Shown here piece after piece: positions 1-7,716 of a DNA stretch of 64,000 nucleotides. The notes under the pieces were generated by a model that worked only from the letters and a program-made list of their open reading frames with translations, did not search any database and had not been told where the DNA came from. The DNA lies in contig JBBIVX010000005.1 in assembly GCA_037439465.1 (NCBI GenBank), positions 60,518 to 124,517 on the forward strand, read 5' to 3'. The DNA comes from Parasulfuritortus sp037439465. GTDB taxonomy: Bacteria > Pseudomonadota > Gammaproteobacteria > Burkholderiales > Thiobacillaceae. Both the position numbers and the translations under genes were made by a program. The stretch's first letter is position 1. Every line of letters starts with the position of its first letter.

Positions 1-1262
<1,262 letters not shown>

Positions 1263-1280
1263 GCCCGAGCCGTTTCTCAC

Positions 1281-1310
1281 AAAAAAACCGCGGTAAACCG
1301 CGGTTTTTTT
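1281..1310. terminator. Bidirectional intrinsic terminator between acs and the transglycosylase gene
   Basis: A perfect 13-bp inverted repeat (A7-CCGCGG and CCGCGG-T7) around a TAAA loop. It has a U-tract on either strand, so it can end acs from the left; it also lies just beyond the 3' end of the minus-strand transglycosylase gene. Confidence 0.92.
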
Positions 1311-1386
1311 GTCACAAGTCTCAGGCCAATAGGTAAGCGACCACTTCGAGGTCAAAGCCGTCAATACGCTTTTTCAGTGTTGACGC

Positions 1387-2013
1387 TCAATCCCCGACCC
1401 GTGCCTGCTTGCCGGGAATTCCAGTATCTTCGTTGTAATTCCAATGCGTCTTCCACGCCGCCAGCACCCTGTTGGGATACTCCGGACGGCCCAGGCTGCC
1501 ATTGTAGCGGCCCAGGGCGCGGAACAGGTCGCCTTGCTCGATGTCGAGGTAGTGGCGCAGGATGGTGCAGCCGTAACGCAGATTGGTACGCAGATGGAAG
1601 AGGTTGTGCTCGCTGGCGCCGATCAGATCGACCCAGAACGGCATGACTTGCATGAAGCCGCGGGCGCCGGCGCTCGATATGGCATATTTGCGGAAGCCGC
1701 TTTCCACCTCCATCAGGCCCAACACCAGTTCCGGTTCGAGTCCGGCGCGGCTGGCTTCATAGTAGACGGCGCCGAGCAGGTCCTCGCGGTACTCCCGGTC
1801 GGCGATTCTGCTTGCCAGGCGGCGGGTCATGGCGTCGATCCAGGCGCGGGCGGCGGGGGTTTCGAGCCACCGGGTATCGACCGCACGGTCGGCGATGGCT
1901 TTGGACAGACTGGTCTGAACGCTGGCCGACAGTGGCTCGTATTTTTGCGCGCCGGCCAAGGCTGGGGTGGTGCAGAACAGCGCCAGCCAGAGGAGGTGTT
2001 TCAGCTTCGACAT
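1387..2013 (-). CDS. Lytic transglycosylase, SLT domain, exported
   Basis: 208-residue exported murein hydrolase that cleaves the MurNAc-GlcNAc bond of peptidoglycan. Residues 1-20 form a signal peptide ending ALA. The Slt70-like catalytic domain covers about residues 83-195: MEVES with the likely catalytic Glu104, then AGARGFMQVMP, then a C-terminal ALGRYNGS motif (E-S, GLMQ and Y-N signatures of family 1). The gene overlaps the 3' end of proS by 13 bases, so the two are probably co-transcribed with translational coupling. No LysM or membrane anchor is visible. The specific family member cannot be named. Confidence 0.9.
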   Translation of the reverse strand: MSKLKHLLWLALFCTTPALAGAQKYEPLSASVQTSLSKAIADRAVDTRWLETPAARAWIDAMTRRLASRIADREYREDLLGAVYYEASRAGLEPELVLGLMEVESGFRKYAISSAGARGFMQVMPFWVDLIGASEHNLFHLRTNLRYGCTILRHYLDIEQGDLFRALGRYNGSLGRPEYPNRVLAAWKTHWNYNEDTGIPGKQARVGD

Positions 2014-3725
2014 GCCTCGATGCGTTCCTTCAAGAATTTCACCGCGTCGGCCTGGGCGATCTTGCTCGCTTCGGCGTCCGTGCGGGCCTGGTATTCGAGC
2101 TGGCCTGCCGCCAGAGCGCGTTCGCTGACCACCAGCCGGTGGCTGACGCCGATCAGTTCCATATCGGCGAACAATACGCCCGGCCGCTCGTCACGGTCGT
2201 CGAGGATAACGTCGACGCCGGCGGCCAGTAGCTGACTATATAGTGTATCGGCGCTTTCCCGAACTTTTTCATTGCGGTTATAGCCGAGCGGCACGATGGC
2301 CAGCTCGAACGGCGCCATAGGCTGCGGAAAGACGATGCCGCGGGCGTCATTGCCTTGCTCGATGGCGGCACCGACGATGCGCGATACCCCGATGCCGTAG
2401 CAGCCCATGACCAGGGTGCGGGCCTTGCCTTGTTCGTCGAGCACCGTGGCGCCGAGCGCTTCGGAATATTTGGTGCCGAGCTTGAAGATGTGGCCCACCT
2501 CGATGCCGCGGCAAAGGCTCAGAGGGCCGCTGCCGTCAGGGCTGGGGTCGCCGGCGACGACGTTGCGGATGTCGGCCACCATGTCCGGCTCGGGCAGATC
2601 GCGGCCCCAGTTGACGCCGGCGGTGTGGTATTTCGGTTTATTGGCACCACAGACGAAGTCGGCCATGGCGGCCACGCTGCGGTCGGCAATCACCTGTATC
2701 TGGCGGCGGTCGAGGCCGACCGGGCCGAGGAAACCGGGCGGGCCGCCGAAGGCGGCGCGGATCTCCTCGTCAGTGGCGAAGCGGAAATCGGAGAGCCCCG
2801 CGAGTTTGGCTGTCTTGACTTCATTGAGCGTGTGATCGCCACGGATCAGCATGGCATATAGCTTGTCGCCCGCCATCAACGCGATCAGCTTGACTGTGCG
2901 CTGCAGCGGGATGCCGAGCAGGGCGGCGACGTCCTCGCAGGTGGTCTGCTTGGGCGTATCGACGTCGCGCATCGTCTCGGTGGGGGCCGGGCGTGGCGTG
3001 GCCGGGGCCAGGCCCTCGGCCATCTCGACGTTGGCAGCGTAGGCGGAGGCCGGACTGAAGGCGATGGCATCCTCGCCGGAGTCGGCCAGGACGTGGAATT
3101 CATGCGAACCGGAACCGCCGATGGCGCCGGTGTCCGCGGCCACGGCGCGGAACTTCAGGCCCAGGCGGGTGAAGATGCGCGAATAGGCGGCGTGCATGGC
3201 GCGGTAGCTGTCGTCCAGGCTGTCTTCAGTGAGGTGGAAGGAGTAGGCGTCCTTCATCAGGAACTCGCGTGCCCGCATCACGCCGAAGCGGGGCCGGATC
3301 TCGTCGCGGAACTTGGTCTGAACCTGGTAGAAGTTGACCGGCAGTTGCTTGTGGCTCTTCAGCTCCTTGCGCGCCAGGTCGGTGATGACCTCCTCGTGCG
3401 TGGGGCCGAAGCAGAAGTCGCGCTCGTGGCGGTCCTTGATTTTCAGCATCTGCGGGCCGAACACCGCCCAGCGGCCGGATTCCTGCCACAGTTCTGCCGG
3501 TTGCACGGCGGGCATCAACAGCTCGATGGCGCCGGCGCGGTTCATCTCCTCGCGCACGATGGCTTCGACCTTGCGCAGTATTCTCAGGCCGAGCGGCATC
3601 CAGGTGTAGAGACCGGCGCCCAGCCGCTTGATGAGACCGGCACGCAACATCAGCCGGTGCGAAATGAGTTCCGCCTCGGCGGGGGCCTCCTTGCTGGTGG
3701 AGAGGAAAAAACGGGAGGTGCGCAT
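2001..3725 (-). CDS. proS: Prolyl-tRNA synthetase, bacterial type
   Basis: 574 residues, the normal size of the bacterial-type enzyme that charges tRNA-Pro. Class II motif 2 (FRDEIRPRFGVMRAREF) and motif 3 (GCYGIGVSRIVGAAIEQ) are intact. Between them, about residues 225-385, lies the YbaK-like editing insertion that hydrolyses Ala-tRNA-Pro, and the anticodon-binding domain follows at the C terminus. The ATG start opens with the family-typical MRTSRFFLSTSKEAPAEAE. It is divergent from the spermidine-synthase-like gene, with only 37 bases between the two starts. Confidence 0.98.
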   Translation of the reverse strand: MRTSRFFLSTSKEAPAEAELISHRLMLRAGLIKRLGAGLYTWMPLGLRILRKVEAIVREEMNRAGAIELLMPAVQPAELWQESGRWAVFGPQMLKIKDRHERDFCFGPTHEEVITDLARKELKSHKQLPVNFYQVQTKFRDEIRPRFGVMRAREFLMKDAYSFHLTEDSLDDSYRAMHAAYSRIFTRLGLKFRAVAADTGAIGGSGSHEFHVLADSGEDAIAFSPASAYAANVEMAEGLAPATPRPAPTETMRDVDTPKQTTCEDVAALLGIPLQRTVKLIALMAGDKLYAMLIRGDHTLNEVKTAKLAGLSDFRFATDEEIRAAFGGPPGFLGPVGLDRRQIQVIADRSVAAMADFVCGANKPKYHTAGVNWGRDLPEPDMVADIRNVVAGDPSPDGSGPLSLCRGIEVGHIFKLGTKYSEALGATVLDEQGKARTLVMGCYGIGVSRIVGAAIEQGNDARGIVFPQPMAPFELAIVPLGYNRNEKVRESADTLYSQLLAAGVDVILDDRDERPGVLFADMELIGVSHRLVVSERALAAGQLEYQARTDAEASKIAQADAVKFLKERIEACRS

Positions 3726-3762
3726 GGTAGGCTATCCACATTAAAAAAATGGATTTTACTCA

Positions 3763-4521
3763 ATGCGGCTATTCGATAGGCAGCCAAGGCGGGGGCTTCA
3801 TGACCCGGTCGAAATCAGTGAGAAAAAAGGGGTGCGCTACCTGCATCTCGGCGGCATGGCGATACAGAGCGCCATGCGTATCAAGGCGCCCTACGACCTG
3901 GAGCTGGAGTACACCCGCGCCATGATGGCCTTCCTGCTGTTTCAGCCAATGCCGCGCGAGGTCGCGCTGATCGGCCTGGGAGGCGGTTCCATCGCTAAAT
4001 TCATCCACCGCAAGATGGCAAGGACGCGGCTGACCGTGCTGGAGTTGAATCCCGAGGTAGTGACGGCGGCGCGCAGCTATTTCCTGCTGCCGGAGGAGGG
4101 GGCGCGCTTCCGGGTTATCGTCGGCGACGGCGCGGCTTACGTGCGCGGTCAGGATGGCCGCCTCGATGTGCTGTTGGTGGATGGCTACGATGCCAACCGC
4201 ATTGCCCAGGGGCTCGCCGCCCCCGAGTTTTATGCCGCTTGCCGGCGCGCCTTGAGACCGGCCGGAGTGGCCGTGTTCAACCTATGGGGCGGGGACCGTT
4301 TTTACGATATCTATGTTGGCCGCCTCGCCCAGGCCTTCGATGGCCAGATACTGGCGCTGCCGGGCGAACGCAAAAACAATGTGCAGGTGTTTGCCTTCGC
4401 CGCGCCGTTACCGGCAGGCACGATCGCCGCCCTGGAGGCCCGCGCCTGCGGACTGGAAGCGGAGTTTGGCCTGGAAATGCCGGTCTTCGTCGCGCGTATG
4501 CGCCACCATAACGCCTTCTAG
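3763..4521 (+). CDS. Spermidine synthase-like (polyamine aminopropyltransferase fold) protein
   Basis: 252-residue cytosolic protein with a Rossmann methyltransferase-like fold of the SpeE family. The cofactor loop is GLGGGSIAKF (residues 71-80), followed by VLELNPEVV (acidic ribose-binding Glu at about 94) and GDGAAYV (121-127). The position equivalent to the catalytic DSSDP of true SpeE reads VDGYDAN (139-145). The N-terminal beta-sheet tetramerisation domain is short. It may therefore not be a classical spermidine synthase; related proteins are annotated spermine/spermidine synthase-like methyltransferases. The start was chosen at the first ATG, just inside the proS divergent gap. Substrate unknown. 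Confidence 0.75.
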   Translation: MRLFDRQPRRGLHDPVEISEKKGVRYLHLGGMAIQSAMRIKAPYDLELEYTRAMMAFLLFQPMPREVALIGLGGGSIAKFIHRKMARTRLTVLELNPEVVTAARSYFLLPEEGARFRVIVGDGAAYVRGQDGRLDVLLVDGYDANRIAQGLAAPEFYAACRRALRPAGVAVFNLWGGDRFYDIYVGRLAQAFDGQILALPGERKNNVQVFAFAAPLPAGTIAALEARACGLEAEFGLEMPVFVARMRHHNAF

Positions 4522-4618
4522 CCCTGGGCGGCGTGTTCCGTGCACGCCCCGGTCTGTCTTTGCAAGCCAGGCGAAGGATGGGAGAATTGAACCAGTCAAT
4601 GAATATTCGAGGACGGCC

Positions 4619-5179
4619 ATGATCGACAAAGACGGTTACCGGCCGAATGTGGGCATCGTCATTTGCAATGCCAACAATGAGGTGTTTTGGGGTAAACGGC
4701 TGCGCCAGGATTCCTGGCAGTTTCCCCAGGGCGGCATCAAGTCTGGCGAGACCCCGGAATTGGCCATGTTCCGTGAGCTGTGGGAAGAGGTCGGGCTGCT
4801 GCCGGAGCATGTGCGCATACTGGGGCGGACCCGTAACTGGCTGCGCTATGACGTGCCCAGGGAGTGGGTGCGGCGGGAGTGGCGCAGTCATTATCGCGGC
4901 CAGAAGCAGATCTGGTTTCTGCTACGCCTGACCGGCCGAGATTGTGACGTCAGCCTGCGCGCCTCGGACCATCCCGAGTTCGACGCTTGGCGCTGGAACG
5001 AGTATTGGGACCCGGTCAGGACGGTGGTGGAGTTCAAGCAGGCGGTGTATCGCTCGGCCCTGGTGGAACTGCAATCTTTCCTGCGCGCCGACCACCCGCC
5101 CCATAGGGCCCGTTCCAGCCCCTGCGGGCCCAACCCGGACGTTGATGGCCATGTAGCGGCGTCGAGAGGAGTGCCATGA
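4619..5179 (+). CDS. rppH: RNA pyrophosphohydrolase, Nudix family
   Basis: 186 residues. Removes pyrophosphate from 5'-triphosphate mRNA, starting RNase E-dependent decay. MIDKDGYRPNVGIVICN is the typical RppH opening. The Nudix box spans residues 38-60 (GG...GET...RELWEEVGL) with its metal-binding glutamates intact. DSWQFPQGG and the later HYRGQKQIWF segment are also RppH hallmarks. The ATG at 4619 follows a GAGG ribosome site; in-frame upstream sequence lacks family similarity. The last four bases overlap the start of the CBS-domain gene (ATGA), which implies translational coupling. The C-terminal ~25 residues are proline- and arginine-rich and look disordered. Confidence 0.95.
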   Translation: MIDKDGYRPNVGIVICNANNEVFWGKRLRQDSWQFPQGGIKSGETPELAMFRELWEEVGLLPEHVRILGRTRNWLRYDVPREWVRREWRSHYRGQKQIWFLLRLTGRDCDVSLRASDHPEFDAWRWNEYWDPVRTVVEFKQAVYRSALVELQSFLRADHPPHRARSSPCGPNPDVDGHVAASRGVP

Positions 5180-5769
5180 GTTCAAACTATCGTGTCTTGC
5201 CGGTCATCCCCCTGGACAAGAGTGTCAGCTACGTCACCCCCCGCCAGCCGGTGGTCGAGTGGGTCACTGCCGATCAGCCCGCCTTGATGGTGATGACAGA
5301 CTTTTCCGTGGTGACGGCCTTCATCATTGCGCCGCTGGAGAACATCGAGGCGGCGCGTACCAAGATGATCCATCACGGCGTTCGTCTGCTGCTGGTGACG
5401 GACGAACAGAATCAGATACTCGGCCTGGTGACGGCTTTCGACCTCACCAGCGAACGCCCGATGCAGATCATCCAGACCCAGGGCATCCGTCATGACGAGG
5501 TGCTGGTGAAGGACATCATGACGCCGCGCGAACGTCTGGAGGTGTTGCGCCTCGAAGACTTGCAAAAAGCCACGGTCGGCGACGTGGTCAAGACCCTGCA
5601 GACGCAGGGTCGGCAGCATGCCCTGGTGGTGGAGCGTCAGGGCGAAGGTGGCCAGGTGTTGCGCGGCATGTTGTCCTCCACCCAAATCGGGCGGCAGCTG
5701 GGGACGACCATCGAGACCACGGCCGTTGCCAGCAGCTTCGCCGAGATCAGAAGCCATTTGCACGACTGA
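5176..5769 (+). CDS. CBS-domain protein, coupled to rppH
   Basis: 197-residue soluble protein with a Bateman-type CBS pair. The first CBS covers about residues 55-95 (MIHHGVRLLLVTDEQNQILGLVTAFDL). The second covers about 110-170 (VKDIMTP... then HALVVERQGEGGQVLRGMLSS). CBS pairs usually sense adenine nucleotides or derivatives, but no effector domain is fused here. GAGGAG precedes the ATG, which overlaps the rppH stop. The operon pairing with an mRNA pyrophosphohydrolase suggests, without proof, a nucleotide-responsive partner or an RNA-decay accessory. The exact function is unknown. Confidence 0.85.
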   Translation: MSSNYRVLPVIPLDKSVSYVTPRQPVVEWVTADQPALMVMTDFSVVTAFIIAPLENIEAARTKMIHHGVRLLLVTDEQNQILGLVTAFDLTSERPMQIIQTQGIRHDEVLVKDIMTPRERLEVLRLEDLQKATVGDVVKTLQTQGRQHALVVERQGEGGQVLRGMLSSTQIGRQLGTTIETTAVASSFAEIRSHLHD

Positions 5770-5816
5770 GCGGTTACCCGCAGGCCGTGGGGGGTGGCGG
5801 CAAGCCGATGATAGAG

Positions 5817-5837
5817 TAAAATGATCAACTATTGATC
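5817..5837 (+). promoter_or_regulatory. Candidate apbC control site: TAAAAT box and GATCAA-CTA-TTGATC inverted repeat
   Basis: In the 159-base spacer before apbC, a -10-like TAAAAT (5817-5822) is followed at once by a perfect 6-3-6 inverted repeat (5823-5837). That position would let a bound repressor block initiation. No convincing -35 box is visible, so the call rests on arrangement only. Confidence 0.3.
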
Positions 5838-5928
5838 CCGGCCCGTGGCGGCTGAGCTTGAGTTATGGCCGGCTCACCCTCACCTGCCTGGCTGAAATCT
5901 TTTTTAATCCTGACGATCGAGGTACACC

Positions 5929-7017
5929 ATGTCGGTTTCCGCAACGCAAGTCGAGACGGTCTTGAAGACCCTGATCGACCCCAATACCCAGAAGGATTTC
6001 ATTAGCACCAAGTCGGCCCGGAACATCAAGGTAGAGGCCGGCCAGGTCAGCCTGGACGTGGTGCTGCCTTATCCGGCACGGCTGGTCCAGAAAGAGGTCA
6101 AGGCCCGGATTGAAGACGCGATCAAGGCCATCCCCGGCGTCGACAATGTGACCGCCAACGTCACCTGGAAGATCGTCGCTCACAGCGTGCAGCGTGGTGT
6201 GAAGCTGATCCCCGGAGTCAAGAACATCATCGCCGTGGCTTCCGGCAAAGGGGGGGTCGGCAAATCCACTACGGCCGTCAACCTGGCCCTGGCGCTGGCC
6301 GCCGAGGGTGCCTCCGTGGGTATGCTGGATGCCGACATCTATGGCCCGTCGCAGCCGACCATGTTGGGCATCACTGGCCGCCCGGTGTCCGAGGATGGCC
6401 AGTCGCTGGAACCCATGGTTGGTCATGGCCTGCAGGCCATGTCGATCGGCTTTCTCATCGATGTCGATACCCCTATGGTCTGGCGCGGCCCCATGGTCAC
6501 CCAGGCGCTGGAGCAGTTGCTCAACAATACCAAGTGGCAGGACATCGACTATCTGGTGGTCGACCTGCCTCCCGGCACCGGTGACATCCAGCTCACCCTG
6601 GCCCAGCGCGTGCCGGTGACCGGCGCGGTGATCGTCACCACGCCCCAGGACATTGCCCTGATCGACGCCCGCAAGGGTCTAAAGATGTTCGAAAAGGTGG
6701 GCGTGCCTATTCTCGGCGTGGTTGAGAACATGAGTCTGCATATCTGTTCCAAGTGTGGCCACGAGGAGCGCATCTTCGGCGAAGGTGGCGGCGAGCGCAT
6801 GTGCAAGGACTACGGTGCCGAGTTCCTGGGGGGGCTGCCGCTCGACATCCGTATCCGCGAAGAGACCGATGCCGGCAAGCCGACGGTGATGGCGGAGCCG
6901 GAGTCGCGCATCGCCGAGATCTACCGGCAGATCGCACGCCGGGTCGCGGTCAAGGTCGGCGACCTGGCTGTCGACCACAGCGCCAAGTTTCCCAGCATCG
7001 TGATTCAGAATACGTGA
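5929..7017 (+). CDS. apbC: Iron-sulfur cluster carrier ApbC/Mrp (NBP35 family)
   Basis: 362-residue cytosolic P-loop ATPase that carries and delivers [4Fe-4S] clusters. An N-terminal MIP18/DUF59-like domain occupies residues 1-90. The deviant Walker A GKGGVGKS is at 106-113, followed by DADIYGPSQPTMLGI and DLPPGTGDIQLTL. The cluster-binding CSKC cysteines are at residues 273 and 276. The ATG at 5929 follows GAGG with good spacing. Length and motif order match the family. It is a single gene, with dcd downstream beyond a hairpin spacer. Confidence 0.97.
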   Translation: MSVSATQVETVLKTLIDPNTQKDFISTKSARNIKVEAGQVSLDVVLPYPARLVQKEVKARIEDAIKAIPGVDNVTANVTWKIVAHSVQRGVKLIPGVKNIIAVASGKGGVGKSTTAVNLALALAAEGASVGMLDADIYGPSQPTMLGITGRPVSEDGQSLEPMVGHGLQAMSIGFLIDVDTPMVWRGPMVTQALEQLLNNTKWQDIDYLVVDLPPGTGDIQLTLAQRVPVTGAVIVTTPQDIALIDARKGLKMFEKVGVPILGVVENMSLHICSKCGHEERIFGEGGGERMCKDYGAEFLGGLPLDIRIREETDAGKPTVMAEPESRIAEIYRQIARRVAVKVGDLAVDHSAKFPSIVIQNT

Positions 7018-7029
7018 CGAAGTGACAAA

Positions 7030-7080
7030 GTGACGAGTGACGGGTGACAATGCGCCCCTTGTCACTTTGCCACTCGTCAC
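7030..7080. repeat. Long imperfect hairpin of reiterated GTGAC units before dcd
   Basis: The spacer between apbC and dcd holds several near-tandem GTGACNA units. Bases 7030-7039 pair perfectly with 7071-7080 (10 bp) and 7044-7050 with 7059-7065 (7 bp), around a TGCGCCCC loop. A second left-arm copy at 7014-7034 could pair alternatively. The hairpin has no U-tract, so it does not look like an ordinary terminator. Similar architecture recurs at 48742-48809. Confidence 0.75.
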
Positions 7081-7084
7081 CAGC

Positions 7085-7651
7085 ATGTCTATCAAGTCCG
7101 ACCGGTGGATACGCCGCCAGGCGCAAGACCAGGGCATGATCGAGCCCTTTGAACCGGGCCAGATCAAATCCGTCAACGGCCATAAGATCGTCTCCTACGG
7201 CACCTCGAGCTACGGTTACGACGTCCGCTGCGCCGACGAATTCAAGTTGTTCACCAACATCAACAGCAGCATCGTCGATCCCAAGCATTTCGATCCGCAT
7301 TCCTTCATCGAGGTGCAGGGAGAATCCTGCATTATCCCGCCCAATTCCTTTGCGCTGGCGCGCACGGTCGAGTATTTCCGCATTCCGCGCGACGTGCTGG
7401 TGGTCTGTCTGGGCAAGAGCACCTATGCCCGTTGCGGCATCATCGTCAACGTGACGCCCCTGGAACCGGAGTGGGAAGGCCATGTGACCCTGGAATTCTC
7501 CAACACCACGCCGCTGCCGGCGCGCATCTATGCCAACGAGGGCGTGGCGCAGATGCTGTTCTTCGAGTCGGACGAGGTCTGCGAAACCTCCTACCGCGAC
7601 CGGGGCGGCAAATATCAGGGCCAGACCGGCGTGACGCTGCCCAAAATTTAA
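7085..7651 (+). CDS. dcd: dCTP deaminase
   Basis: 188 residues, the usual betaproteobacterial length. Deaminates dCTP to dUTP for thymidylate synthesis as a homotrimer. Family motifs are SSYGYDVR, GKSTYARCGI, and TPLEPEWEGHVTLEFSN with the catalytic glutamate. The start MSIKSDRWIRR matches the family opening; an in-frame ATG at 7037 would add 16 unconserved residues read through the hairpin, so 7085 is preferred even though the ribosome site there is weak. The hairpin arm ends four bases before the ATG and could affect its accessibility. Confidence 0.97.
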   Translation: MSIKSDRWIRRQAQDQGMIEPFEPGQIKSVNGHKIVSYGTSSYGYDVRCADEFKLFTNINSSIVDPKHFDPHSFIEVQGESCIIPPNSFALARTVEYFRIPRDVLVVCLGKSTYARCGIIVNVTPLEPEWEGHVTLEFSNTTPLPARIYANEGVAQMLFFESDEVCETSYRDRGGKYQGQTGVTLPKI

Positions 7652-7679
7652 CTTTCCGTTTCACGGTAATTCGTATAAT
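7652..7679 (+). promoter_or_regulatory. Candidate sigma70 promoter of the decarboxylase gene
   Basis: A perfect TATAAT box (7674-7679) lies 38 bases before the decarboxylase ATG. The matching -35 (CTTTCC, 7652-7657, 16-base spacing) is poor, which would suit an activator-dependent promoter. Confidence 0.45.
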
Positions 7680-7716
7680 CCCGCGATTCTGTTAACCGTC
7701 CAGCGAGGACAGGGCC

